The translations under genes were made by a program, and so were the position numbers. Below the pieces are notes generated by a model. That model did no database searches, was not told where the DNA came from, and worked only from the letters and a program-made list of their open reading frames with translations. From Actinoplanes cyaneus (GTDB lineage Bacteria > Actinomycetota > Actinomycetes > Mycobacteriales > Micromonosporaceae), in contig NZ_BOMH01000004.1 in NCBI RefSeq assembly GCF_016862095.1, positions 124,001-188,000 on the forward strand: DNA of 64,000 bases. The letters run 5' to 3'. Below, piece by piece: positions 52,881-60,975 of this stretch (positions within the stretch are counted from its first letter, which is position 1; every line of letters starts with the position of its first letter).

Positions 52881-53678
52881 GTGCGGCATCTCACCGCGCT
52901 GTTCGCGGCCACGCTCGCCGGGGCCGCGCTCGGCGCGAGCAGCCTGACCGCGCCGGCCCGGGCCGACGTGCCGGGGTTCGCGCTCAGCATCACCGCACCC
53001 GCCACGTTCCAGGCCGGCGGCAACGCCAAGACGGTGACCGCGGTCGCCACCTCGGACCAGGCGCGCTGCCGCAAGGTGCGCTGGACGCTGGTGGTCCGCG
53101 GCGGCGAGGTCCCGCTGAACCGGATCGGGGTCACCCGGGTCGAGGACTCCGGCGAGTTCCCGACCCAGGTCAGCGTGAACGGCGACACCGCGACCATCGT
53201 CGACCAGCAGCTCGACCCGGGCACGCTGTGCCGCAACCGCACCGTCACCGGCAAGTGGCAGCTGCGCGTCAGCGGCAACGACGGCGGCGAGGTCGGCCTC
53301 GAGGTCCGCGCGGCGGACGCCGTGAACACGCAGCTGACCTCGAACACCGCGACGACCGAGGTGACCACGAAGGTCGCCACCGCCTCGCCCACGCCGAAGC
53401 CGAGCCGCACCACGGCTTCCCCCTCGGCGGAACCCACCGAGGAGGAGGCGGAGGACGAGCCGACCGAGGCGGCCGTCAAGCCCCCGGTGAACACCACCAG
53501 CGCCACCGCGCTCGTCCCGGCCTCCGCCGGTCAGAGCAACCTGCTCGGCCCGGGCCTGATCGTCGGCGGTGTGTTCTTCTTCCTCGGCCTGCTGCTCCTA
53601 CTGCGACTGCGCGCGCGGACGAAGGAGGCGCGCCGCGAGGCCGGGACGCTGCCGACCGGTTTCTACACGATGCCGTGA
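52881..53678 (+). CDS. Secreted, C-terminally membrane-anchored surface protein, function unknown
   Basis: 265 residues. GTG start at 52881 after AGAAGGGGGATC. Signal peptide (residues 1-28, cleavage near PARA-DVPG). The extracellular part (about 30-160) is beta-rich with two Cys (QARCRKVRW and GTLCRNRTV), probably an Ig-like fold. A Thr/Ser/Pro/Glu-rich stalk (about 170-215) leads to one membrane helix (about 225-247, LLGPGLIVGGVFFFLGLLLLLRL) and a basic tail. No sortase motif. Family not recognised. Confidence 0.75.
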   Translation: MRHLTALFAATLAGAALGASSLTAPARADVPGFALSITAPATFQAGGNAKTVTAVATSDQARCRKVRWTLVVRGGEVPLNRIGVTRVEDSGEFPTQVSVNGDTATIVDQQLDPGTLCRNRTVTGKWQLRVSGNDGGEVGLEVRAADAVNTQLTSNTATTEVTTKVATASPTPKPSRTTASPSAEPTEEEAEDEPTEAAVKPPVNTTSATALVPASAGQSNLLGPGLIVGGVFFFLGLLLLLRLRARTKEARREAGTLPTGFYTMP

Positions 53679-53714
53679 ACCGCGCGGTCCATCCCCTCTC
53701 CTTCTGGGTGATTT

Positions 53715-53733
53715 CCGCCCTGACGGGCGTTTT
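53715..53733 (+). terminator. Terminator after the surface protein gene
   Basis: CGCCC/GGGCG, loop TGAC (53716-53729), followed by TTTT. Confidence 0.75.
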
Positions 53734-53791
53734 GGGGTCTACGGTGCCTTTACCGTGATCCACAACGTCACCGTCCATAGGGGAGGACCTC

Positions 53792-54385
53792 GTGGCTCGT
53801 ACCGCCAGAATCTCGGGCGCGGTCGGCGCGCTCGCCCTGGTCACCGTCGCCGTGCCGGCCGGCGTGTCGTTCGCCGGCACCGACCAGCGGGCGCCGGAGC
53901 CGGCCTCCCGCCCGGCCTCCACCCAGGAGGAGAGCTTCCTGGGTGGCGTGCCGCAGATCCCGGCGGCCCTCCAGCCGCCGGCCGGCAACGTGCTGCACGC
54001 CGTGCTCAAGGCCCGCGGCGTGCAGATCTACGAGTGCAAACGCAGCATGTGGCAGCCGCTGGAGCCGGCCGCGTCGCTGACCGGCGTCACGATGAGCCCG
54101 GTCCGCAAGGTGACCGCCGTCCACTTCCGCGGCCCGGCGTGGGTCTCCGACCAGGACGGCTCGATGGTCCAGGGCACCGACCCGATCACCGCGCCCGACA
54201 CGTCCCAACTGCTCTACAAGGCCACCGGCAACCGCGGCGGCGGCCTGTTCGGCGCGGTCACCTACATCCAGCGCATCGACCTGCAGGGCGGCGTCGCCCC
54301 GTCGAAGTCCTGCGGCGGCAACGACCCGGTGGCGGTCCCGTTCCGAGCCGTCTTCCGCTTCTTCACCAAGAAGCCGTCCCCGTAG
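53792..54385 (+). CDS. Secreted DUF3455-type protein
   Basis: 197 residues. GTG start behind an excellent site ATAGGGGAGGACCTC. Signal peptide to about residue 28 (VGALALVTVAVPAGVSFAG). The mature part matches the pattern of DUF3455: PQIPAALQPPAGNVLHAVLKARGVQIYECKR, AVHFRGPAWVSDQDGS, TSQLLYKATGNRGGGLFGAVTYIQRIDLQGG and a C-terminal Cys (SKSCGGNDPVAVPF). Function unknown; family assignment from memory of the motif. The 327-bp gap after it (54386-54712) holds a copied gene end and no gene. Confidence 0.75.
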   Translation: MARTARISGAVGALALVTVAVPAGVSFAGTDQRAPEPASRPASTQEESFLGGVPQIPAALQPPAGNVLHAVLKARGVQIYECKRSMWQPLEPAASLTGVTMSPVRKVTAVHFRGPAWVSDQDGSMVQGTDPITAPDTSQLLYKATGNRGGGLFGAVTYIQRIDLQGGVAPSKSCGGNDPVAVPFRAVFRFFTKKPSP

Positions 54386-54655
54386 GCGCGCGCCCGCCGG
54401 TATCGCCGTCGCCGGTGTCACGGTGATCCGGAAGCCGTTCCCGTGAGCCATCGGCCCCGCCGCACGCCACCGCGACGCTGGGCTCGGCGGCGATGCCGCA
54501 CGGGCGGCCGCTCTTCGCCGCGCACACCGCGAACGGCGCGGACAACACCATCCGCCTGGAGCTGCAGCGGCCCCGAGCCCGCGCGTTCGCGGCCAGGCCG
54601 CCCGGTCGAGCCGGCGGCGCGCGTCACTCTTCCGGCTGGTGCCCGCTCAGGCGGC

Positions 54656-54705
54656 CAGGGCTGTGCCGTGGCGTTGCCCTGACCGCCCCGCGCTCAGCGT
54701 GGCCG
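54656..54705 (-). pseudogene. Degenerate copy of the 3' end of the adjacent PP2C gene
   Basis: 54656-54705 aligns with 54725-54775, the last codons of the PP2C gene just upstream on the minus strand, with shared blocks CAGGGCT, TGGCGTTG, CCTG and TCAGCGTGGC. It lies beyond the stop codon and has no open frame of its own, so it reads as a tandem duplication of the gene end that has since decayed. Confidence 0.65.
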
Positions 54706-54712
54706 GGACCGG

Positions 54713-55453
54713 TCAGGTGACGGTCAGGGCTATGGCGGTGGCGTTGTCCTGGCCGCCCGCGGTCAGCGTGGCGTCGAGCAGGGCACGGACCACGGCGGCC
54801 GGGGTCCCGGCGGCCAGCAGGCGGGACAGGGTCTGGTAGTCGAGCTGCCCCGACACCCCATCCGTGCACAGCAGCAGCCGGTCACCGGGCAGGAGCGCGA
54901 CGTCCAGGACGTCGGGGGCCGGGTGGTCCGGGTGACCGGCGTACCGGGTGAGGCGGTAGCCGTCGGCGTGCGCCCGGGCGTCGGACGCCGCATACCAGCC
55001 GTGGACCAGGCCGAGCCAGGCGACCGTGTGGTCGACGGTGAGCAGTTCCAGCAGGCCACCGCGGAGACGGTACGCCCGCGAGTCGCCGAGCTGGGTGATC
55101 CGCACGGCCGCCTCGCCGTCGTCGCCGGCCCCGGTCAGGGCGGTCAGGGTGCAGCCGGTCAGGCCGTCCAGGGTGCGGGATCTACGCCGTACGGCGGAAT
55201 GCACTTGATCGACAGCGGCTCGCAGCGCGGCCGGGGAGGGACCGGTGTGCTCCCTCGCGAAGGTGTCGACGGCGAGCCGGCCCGCGGCCGCGCTGCCCTC
55301 CCCCGCGCCCATCCCGTCGGCGATGATCGCGAGCGGCCGGTCACCGTCGAGGTGCAGCACGTCGTAGTTGCGGTCGTAACGGTTGCCGGTCACGCTCCCG
55401 GCCGCGCCCCGCAGCGTGCGTTCCCCGATCCGCCATGCGGTCTCGCCGCTCAC
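54713..55453 (-). CDS. PP2C-family phosphatase
   Basis: About 246 residues. PP2C motifs: RYDRNYDVLHL, LAIIADGMGAGEGSAAAG, GCTLTALTGAG, ITQLGDSRAYRLRGGLLELL, LLLCTDGVSGQLDY and GGQDNATAIALTVT. The NED motif of motif 1 is replaced by RNYD, but the acidic residues for the binuclear metal site remain. GTG at 55453 (VSGETAWRIGERT) has GGGGGAG before it; an ATG at 55498 is also in frame but has no ribosome site. Stand-alone, divergent from nothing; target unknown. Confidence 0.85.
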   Translation of the reverse strand: MSGETAWRIGERTLRGAAGSVTGNRYDRNYDVLHLDGDRPLAIIADGMGAGEGSAAAGRLAVDTFAREHTGPSPAALRAAVDQVHSAVRRRSRTLDGLTGCTLTALTGAGDDGEAAVRITQLGDSRAYRLRGGLLELLTVDHTVAWLGLVHGWYAASDARAHADGYRLTRYAGHPDHPAPDVLDVALLPGDRLLLCTDGVSGQLDYQTLSRLLAAGTPAAVVRALLDATLTAGGQDNATAIALTVT

Positions 55454-55594
55454 GTCTCCCCCTGTCGAGCCGGCACCGTCTGCCGCCGCAGCCATCATGC
55501 GGGACGGAGGCCACCGGGGCGAGCCGGGCGTGACTCGCGGCCGGCCGGAGCACCACGGGCTGGTGACCGGTCGGCCGGAGGACGACGGAAAGGA

Positions 55595-55626
55595 ACCCCC
55601 GCCCCGGGCATGAACGGGGCGGGGGT
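55595..55626 (-). terminator. Terminator of the GH6 cellulase gene
   Basis: Perfect 12-bp stem ACCCCCGCCCCG/CGGGGCGGGGGT (55595-55606, 55615-55626), loop of 8 nt, then TTCC on the minus strand. Confidence 0.8.
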
Positions 55627-55642
55627 CCGGTCTTTCAGCTGA

Positions 55643-57415
55643 TCAGAGCGCCGGGTAGGCGTTCGTCATCAGTTGCTGGAACTGCGCCGAGAACCAGGCG
55701 CCGGAGATCGGCGCGTTCGGCAGGGCGCCGCTCATGCTGTTGCCGTTGCGGGCGTTACCGGTGTAGGTCGGGTCGCACATCCGGTCGAAGCCCTTGCCCT
55801 CGTCGTTCGGGATGAGGGTCGAGGAGCCGTCCGACTCGCCCGGGGGCTTGACCCAGACGTAGGCGTCGATGCCGGCCTCCGGAGCCGCCTTGGGCCGCTC
55901 GCCGATGCCCGCACCGGACTGGTTGCACCAGTTGCCGGCGTGGATGCGGCGGTCGATCCGCGACTCGTTGACGTAGGTGTCGACGTTGGTGGACGTGCTG
56001 GCCGCGGTGGGCCGGGCCGAGCCGCCCCAGCCGTTGCGGGACGTGTCGATCAGCATGCCGATGTTGTTGTTGAAGCCGATCGAGACCAGCTTGGTGCGGA
56101 ACGCCTGGGCGAACGTCAGCTCGTCGCTGTACTGGTTCCAGTCGATCCACTTGGACTGGCGGATGCTCTGGCCGCCGACCGTGACGCTCGGCTGGATGTA
56201 CGGCTCCCGCAGCGCCGAGTAGTTGGCGGTGTTGGTGATGAAGCCGGTGACGTTGTTGACGCTGCCGGACGCCTTCGCGGCCTCCAGCATGATGTCGGCG
56301 GTCGGGCCGAAGTTCGAGTCCCAGCCGATCCAGCCGTGGTGGGCGGCGTCCACGTAGTTGTAGCTGTTGCTCAGGGCGCCGAGCTTGTTCAGGGCGTAAC
56401 CGATGCCCTGGACGTACCCGCCGTTGGCCTTCATCGTGTCGCACATCGCCGTGCCGCCGGCCTGGCCGGAGGTGTTGGTGACGAGGTTCGGCAGCGAGTC
56501 GATCTCGACGATGTTGATGATCCGCAGGTTCTTGTACTTCGCGTCGGCCTCGATCGCGGCGATCGGATCGATGTACTCGCTCTTGTACCGCGGCAGGTCG
56601 TTCGGCCCGAGCTCACCGTTGGAGGCGAGCGCGGCGCAGTCGCGGCCGGGCAGGTTGTAGATCACGAACTGGATGTAGCCGGCGCCCTGGGCGAGCGCGG
56701 CGTCCAGGTGGTCACGGACGCCCATCGAGCCGTTCGAGCTGCTGCTGTCGGTGCCCTCGATCGCGGCGATCCGGTCCAGCCAGACGGCGGTCGGGTTGCT
56801 GGAGATGCGGCTGCCGCCGGGCTCGGCGTCGGCCTTCGCCTTCCACTCCGGGTTGACGTAGCCCTTGGCCCCCGCGTACGGGTTGTCGACCTTCACGCCC
56901 GGGTTCGTCGAGGTCGAGGGGCTGACCGACGGGCTGACCGAGGTCGACGGCGAGGTGGACACCGAGGCCGACGGCGAGGCCGAGCCGGACGGGACGGTGC
57001 CGGTGCAGGCGGTGCCGTTCAGCTTGAACGTCGCGGGAGCGGTGTTCGTCCCCGAGTAGTTCGCGTTGAAGCCGAAGTTGGCGGTGGCGCCGGTGCCGAG
57101 CGAGGCCGCCCACGACGGGTTCGCCGCGGTGACGTTCGCCCCGGACTGGGTGATGGTGGCGCTCCAGCCCTGCGTGATCGTCTGATTCCCGGACCAGGCC
57201 CAGGTCAGGTTCCATCCGCCGGAGATCGCTTCACCGAGGTTGGTGACGGTCACGTTGCCGGTGAAGCCGGTCGACCACTGGTTCACCGAATAGTCGACGC
57301 GACAGCCGGCGGCCGCGCTGGCTTCGGTCGACATCGCGACCGCGCCGGCACCGGCCACGACGCTCACGGCGGCGGCAGCCGTGAGCGCCCGGGCGCGGGT
57401 GGAGATGGGTCTCAT
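55643..57415 (-). CDS. Secreted GH6 cellobiohydrolase/endoglucanase with N-terminal CBM2
   Basis: 590 residues. Signal peptide to about residue 35. CBM2 cellulose-binding module (about 36-137: CRVDYSVNQWSTGFTGNVTVTNLG...WNLTWAWSGNQTITQGWSATITQSG, terminal Cys pair). Ser/Thr/Pro linker (about 140-170) built on SPS/STS repeats. GH6 catalytic domain (about 175-590) with YIQFVIYNLPGRDCAALASNGEL, IINIVEIDSLPNLVTN, YVDAAHHGWIGWDSN, NIGMLIDTSRNGWGG and EAGIDAYVWVKPPGESDGSS carrying the expected catalytic Asp residues. Hydrolyses cellulose outside the cell. A CebR-type operator at 57517-57530 indicates cello-oligosaccharide induction. Confidence 0.94.
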   Translation of the reverse strand: MRPISTRARALTAAAAVSVVAGAGAVAMSTEASAAAGCRVDYSVNQWSTGFTGNVTVTNLGEAISGGWNLTWAWSGNQTITQGWSATITQSGANVTAANPSWAASLGTGATANFGFNANYSGTNTAPATFKLNGTACTGTVPSGSASPSASVSTSPSTSVSPSVSPSTSTNPGVKVDNPYAGAKGYVNPEWKAKADAEPGGSRISSNPTAVWLDRIAAIEGTDSSSSNGSMGVRDHLDAALAQGAGYIQFVIYNLPGRDCAALASNGELGPNDLPRYKSEYIDPIAAIEADAKYKNLRIINIVEIDSLPNLVTNTSGQAGGTAMCDTMKANGGYVQGIGYALNKLGALSNSYNYVDAAHHGWIGWDSNFGPTADIMLEAAKASGSVNNVTGFITNTANYSALREPYIQPSVTVGGQSIRQSKWIDWNQYSDELTFAQAFRTKLVSIGFNNNIGMLIDTSRNGWGGSARPTAASTSTNVDTYVNESRIDRRIHAGNWCNQSGAGIGERPKAAPEAGIDAYVWVKPPGESDGSSTLIPNDEGKGFDRMCDPTYTGNARNGNSMSGALPNAPISGAWFSAQFQQLMTNAYPAL

Positions 57416-57516
57416 CAGGACTCCTCGAGACGTGCGGCGGCGCCAGTGATCAGCGCCAATGGGAGCGACGGCCGAAACATCGGTGGGGATCGTTGGCCGA
57501 CCAGCCCAGCATTACA

Positions 57517-57530
57517 TGGGAGCGCTCCCA
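57517..57530. promoter_or_regulatory. CebR/CelR-type operator of the cellulase
   Basis: Perfect 14-bp palindrome TGGGAGCGCTCCCA, identical to the operator bound by CebR of Streptomyces and CelR of Thermobifida, 102 bp upstream of the cellulase start. A half site TGGGAGCG occurs again at 57459-57466, nearer the gene. No cebR gene lies in the window. Confidence 0.92.
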
Positions 57531-57601
57531 GCGCAATGATCCGGAAACAGAAACGCAACAGGGCCCGGCCGTGAGGCCGAGCCCTGGTCACCGTCCTGCG
57601 C

Positions 57602-59125
57602 TCACGCGGTCAGATGTACTCCCCCGCCACCGCGTTTGGCCTCGTACATCGAAGCGTCCGCGTCCTTCATCAGCGCGCCGAACTCGATCGCGTGCCGCGG
57701 GAACAGCGCGACACCGATGCTCGCCCCGATCCGCACCGGCCGGCCGTCGATCTCGAACGGCTCACGCAGCCGCTCGCAGATCCGCTCGCCGACCCGGACC
57801 GCGCCGTCATCGTCCGGGTTCGCGGTGACCAGCACCGAGAACTCGTCGCCGCCGAGCCGCGCGACCATGTCCGGCTTGTGGATCAGGTCCTCCAGGCGCC
57901 TGGCCACCAGTTGCAGCAGCACGTCACCGGCGTGGTGCCCGATCGTGTCGTTCACCTGCTTGAACCCGTTCAGGTCGAGCAGCAGCAGCGCCATCCGGGT
58001 GCCGGTCGCCATGGCGATCTCCACCGCCTGCTCCCCGCGGTCCAGCAACGCCTTGCGGTTCGGCAGACCGGTCAGCGAGTCGTGGAACGCCTGCCGGGTC
58101 AGCTCCTGCATGTGCTGCTGGTTGGCCTGGCGCATCCGGGCGCTGTCCATGATCAGCGCACCCTCGGCGGCGAGCTGCTGGGCCAGGATCCGGTCCCGCC
58201 CGCTCCACTCCCGCGTGCCCGACGAGTTGCCGCACATCACCATGCCGACCGGCCCGAACCCGGTCATCAACGGCATCGCGATGAACGAGCCCAGCCCGAG
58301 TGTCTGCGCCATGCCACCCGCCCGGGTCTTCGTCATCGACACGTTGCCGACCAGCACCGGCTCACCCGACTCGATCGCGGTGCGCCAGATGGGCGACTCG
58401 ATCGCGGGGCTGCCGACCAGGTTCGACCGCAGCTGGTCGAGGCGCTCGTCGGGGCAGCCGACGCCGTAGACGTACCGGATGCGCCCGTCGTTGTCGATCA
58501 GCTGCAGGCCCGCGTGCTCGGTGCGGAACGCCGTGGCGCACGAGTGGGTCAGCAGCTCCGCCGCCTCCTCCACGCTGCCCGCGGTCATGCCCTTCTCGAA
58601 CAGCTCCTGGATCGTCGCGCTGGTGTGCGCCACGAACTGGCGGGCCTTCTCCGCGAACAGCCCCTGCAGCGTGGTGGCGAAGTGCAGCGCGATCGTCGAG
58701 GTGGTCTCCGGCCGCAGCTCGGCCAGCGCCTCCCCGGTCAGCAGCAGCACGCCGACGGTCTGGCCGCCGATGCGCAGCCGGATCGCCATCTGCTGCCCGC
58801 TGACCACCGGCGGACCACCGGCCGCGGCGCGGAACACCTTGCCGGCGACCAGCTGGTCACGCCGGCCCGGCTCGCCGAACTGCGCGGTCGCGGCCATCAG
58901 CCCGCTCTCCGAGTCCAGCTCGAAGACCGTGGCGGCGGTCAACCCGGCGATCTCCCGCAGGTGCGGGGTCATCAGATCGAGCACGTGCTGCACCGACGGA
59001 GTGTCCTTGGTCATGAAGCCGACCAGTTCCGCCAGCAGCAGCACCTGCCGATCCGGCTCCACGGCGATGCCGCCGGGACCCTCGGTCAAAGATCCGGCGG
59101 TGTGCAATCCGGTGCCCACGCTCAT
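57602..59125 (-). CDS. GAF-GAF-GGDEF diguanylate cyclase
   Basis: 507 residues, cytoplasmic. Two GAF domains (about 35-175 and 185-325: EHAGLQLIDNDGRIRYVYGVGCPDERL), a helical connector and a GGDEF domain: HDSLTGLPNRKALL, LLLDLNGFKQVNDTIGHHAGD, ARLGGDEFSVLV, GASIGVALFP, DADASMYEAKRGG. The active site is complete; the I-site position reads HKPD instead of RxxD, so product inhibition is probably lost. ATG at 59125 (MSVGTGLHTAG). Longer reading to 59581 overlaps a rightward gene. Confidence 0.9.
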   Translation of the reverse strand: MSVGTGLHTAGSLTEGPGGIAVEPDRQVLLLAELVGFMTKDTPSVQHVLDLMTPHLREIAGLTAATVFELDSESGLMAATAQFGEPGRRDQLVAGKVFRAAAGGPPVVSGQQMAIRLRIGGQTVGVLLLTGEALAELRPETTSTIALHFATTLQGLFAEKARQFVAHTSATIQELFEKGMTAGSVEEAAELLTHSCATAFRTEHAGLQLIDNDGRIRYVYGVGCPDERLDQLRSNLVGSPAIESPIWRTAIESGEPVLVGNVSMTKTRAGGMAQTLGLGSFIAMPLMTGFGPVGMVMCGNSSGTREWSGRDRILAQQLAAEGALIMDSARMRQANQQHMQELTRQAFHDSLTGLPNRKALLDRGEQAVEIAMATGTRMALLLLDLNGFKQVNDTIGHHAGDVLLQLVARRLEDLIHKPDMVARLGGDEFSVLVTANPDDDGAVRVGERICERLREPFEIDGRPVRIGASIGVALFPRHAIEFGALMKDADASMYEAKRGGGGVHLTA

Positions 59126-59281
59126 GGCCCCAGGTTCGGCAGTTGCGGGACCGGGTTGAGCCGGGGCGGCGGTGTGCGTGGTCGCAGTTCGGGTGCGGCC
59201 CGGTTCCCGTGCGACTGAAAACGCCGTATGTCCTGGTCCTCCACTCGGTGGGCGGTTACCGTCGTGGGCGAGGTGAGCGCT

Positions 59282-59785
59282 GTGACCGCGTACCGGACAA
59301 CCGTGACCGTCGCCGCGGTCACGTTCTTCCTGTCGGCCGCCGTGGCCGCCGTCGCCCTGTCCCGGGTCAGCCGCGCGCCCGCCGGCGCGTCGCTCGCCCC
59401 CGCAGCCGCGCCGCACACCGGTCTCGGCCTGCGACCCGAGCCGTGGCCCGACGCGTCCGGTCCACAGGCCGCGCTGGAGTTCACCCACCGCGACGACCTG
59501 GCGACCCTCGACCTGACCGGGCAGTACGCGGCCGAGCTCGCCGACACGCGCGCCGCCGCGGCCGTCGCCCTCGCCGAGCACCAGCGGTTACGGCGCCTCC
59601 TGGCCAGCGACGAACATCCGGTGCTCCTGCTCCGCAGCACCGACCTGCGGCACCCCGAGGGCGAGGTGGGCAGCTGGCTGACCGTCGCGCTGGGTGACTT
59701 CGCCGACCAGGCCGCCGTGACCTCCTGGTGCCGGACGGTGCCCGCGTCGCACTGTGTCCCCCGCCGCCTCGATCCGCCCCGCTGA
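59282..59785 (+). CDS. Membrane-anchored hypothetical protein
   Basis: About 167 residues. GTG at 59282 after GCGAGGTGAGCGCT; an ATG at 59228 is in frame without a ribosome site. Starts VTAYRTTVTVAAVTFFLSAAVAAVALSRV, a single N-terminal membrane helix, followed by a soluble part with FTHRDDLATLDLTGQYAAELADTRAAAAVALAEHQRL (helical) and WLTVALGDFADQAAVTSWCRTVPASHCVPRRL, whose shape recalls SPOR-like or septal membrane proteins. Two Cys near the end. No family assigned. Confidence 0.68.
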   Translation: MTAYRTTVTVAAVTFFLSAAVAAVALSRVSRAPAGASLAPAAAPHTGLGLRPEPWPDASGPQAALEFTHRDDLATLDLTGQYAAELADTRAAAAVALAEHQRLRRLLASDEHPVLLLRSTDLRHPEGEVGSWLTVALGDFADQAAVTSWCRTVPASHCVPRRLDPPR

Positions 59786-59794
59786 TCGCCGGTA

Positions 59795-59880
59795 CTCCGC
59801 CGGTGGCGATACCCCCGCCGGTGGGGCACCCCGCCGGTGGCCGCACTTCGTCGACGGCGATACTTCGTCGGTGGCGATCG
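59795..59880 (+). repeat. Tandem repeats reaching into the HAD gene start
   Basis: Five imperfect units of 16-18 bp of the type CGCCGGTGGCGATACC (variants with GGGGCACC, CCGCACTT, CGACGGCGATACTT, CGGTGGCGATCG). The last unit contains the GTG start codon (59871-59873) of the HAD gene. Confidence 0.8.
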
Positions 59881-60551
59881 AGGCGCTGATCTTCGACTTC
59901 GACGGTCTGCTGATGGACACCGAGACCACGCTGCTCGACAGCTGGCGCTGGGAGTGGCGGCAGCACGGCCTGGAGCTGGACGAGACCGGGTTCTTCGCCG
60001 ACCACGGCGGTGACGTGAGCGAGGCCCGTTACGCCGCGCTCGCCGCGGCCGTCGGCGCGAGCTTCGACCGCGCGGCCAGCCACGCGCGGCGGACGGCGTA
60101 CCGCGAGCGGGTCCACGCCGGGCTGGGCCTGTCCCCCGGCATCGCCGCCTGGCTCGGCGAGGCCACCCGTCAGGGGTTGCGGCTCGCCGTGGCCAGCAGC
60201 TCCGGCTCCGCTTGGGTCCGCGCGCACCTGGCCCGCACCGGCGACCTGTCCCGCTTCGAGGTCGTGGCCTGCGGTGACGAGGTCGCCGCGCACAAACCCG
60301 ACCCGGCGGTCTACCGCCTGGCGCTGGCCCGGCTCGGCCTCGACGCCTCACGGGCCGTCGCCTTCGAGGACAGCCCGCACGGCGTCGAAGCGGCCCAGGC
60401 GGCGGGGTTGCGTTGCGTCGCGATCCCCAACGCGTTCACGCCGGAGGCCCGTTACGCCCACGCCGACGTGCTGCTCCCCAGCGCCGCCACGACGATCCTG
60501 TCCGAGGTCCTGGCCCGGGCCACCAGATCCAAATCAAGATCAAATTCCTGA
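59871..60551 (+). CDS. HAD-superfamily phosphatase (beta-phosphoglucomutase-like)
   Basis: 226 residues. HAD motif I DFDGLLMDTETTLLDSW with nucleophile and acid Asp, motif II LAVASSSGS, motif III Lys in GDEVAAHKPDPAVY and motif IV AVAFEDSPHGVEAAQAAGL; helical C1 cap between I and II. The DFDGLLMDTE and GVEAAQAAG patterns are of the phosphoglucomutase/phosphoglycolate phosphatase subgroup; substrate unknown. GTG at 59871 (VAIEALIFDFDG) is required by the fold, with no ribosome site and lying inside tandem repeats. The last ten codons (ATRSKSRSNS) are encoded by family-1 element C, so the C-terminus may have been altered by the element. Confidence 0.85.
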   Translation: MAIEALIFDFDGLLMDTETTLLDSWRWEWRQHGLELDETGFFADHGGDVSEARYAALAAAVGASFDRAASHARRTAYRERVHAGLGLSPGIAAWLGEATRQGLRLAVASSSGSAWVRAHLARTGDLSRFEVVACGDEVAAHKPDPAVYRLALARLGLDASRAVAFEDSPHGVEAAQAAGLRCVAIPNAFTPEARYAHADVLLPSAATTILSEVLARATRSKSRSNS

Positions 60552-60683
60552 GGTCCCCGCTCCGCTGTGGTCCGAACCGTCGCTCCCGCGGGGACCCTTG
60601 CGATCCGAGCAGGCCGCTGGCGCGGCCAGAACGCTCGCATCCCAAGGGCGGCCTCCGTGGCGGGGCACGGTCAGAGCACAAGA
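60522..60683 (-). repeat. Family-1 structured element, copy C
   Basis: Minus-strand copy. Basal CCCTTG/CAAGGG, outer GATGCGAGC/GCTCGGATC (one mismatch), constant linker GTTCT, inner GGCCGC/GCGGCC with loop GCCA, then GGTCC/GGACC. It overlaps the last codons of the HAD gene by 30 bp. The 755-bp gap 60552-61306 contains only this element, hairpins 10-12 and tandem repeats. Confidence 0.85.
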
Positions 60684-60778
60684 CCCGGTCACGGCCGGGA
60701 CTCCGGCACCCGGCACCCGCGGATCCCGCACGCGATGCCGCGACCACTCCCGGCCACCGCGCGGCCAAGGTCCCAAGT

Positions 60779-60823
60779 GGTGCTGGTGGTCGCTATTCGT
60801 CCCTCATAACAACCACCAGCACC
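60779..60823. repeat. Family-2 long hairpin, copy 10
   Basis: 18-bp arms (60779-60796, 60806-60823) pair at 16 positions around TCGTCCCTC, the same loop as copy 5. The stem centre is GCTGGTGGT/ACCACCAGC, different from copy 5 but paired. Confidence 0.82.
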
Positions 60824-60875
60824 AGCCGCACCCGCGCGCACCGTGATGGGCAGGCTCGCCGCGCGGGTTCCCGCC

Positions 60876-60930
60876 CCAGCTGGCACTCACGGTCGTTATC
60901 CGGGCTCCTGACAACCACCAGCGCCAGCCG
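60876..60930. repeat. Family-2 long hairpin, copy 11
   Basis: Feet CCAGCTGG/CCAGCCG, stem CACTCACGGTCGTTATC against GACAACCACCAGCG, imperfect. Confidence 0.72.
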
Positions 60931-60975
60931 AGACCGCGACATCAGCGACAGGCGAGGTTGCGACGCGGCTTGCGG

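Noticed and set aside
54386..54712. Small gene between the DUF3455 and PP2C genes
   Set aside because: Frames on both strands are open only because of GC richness; no ribosome site, and part of the stretch is the copied PP2C end.
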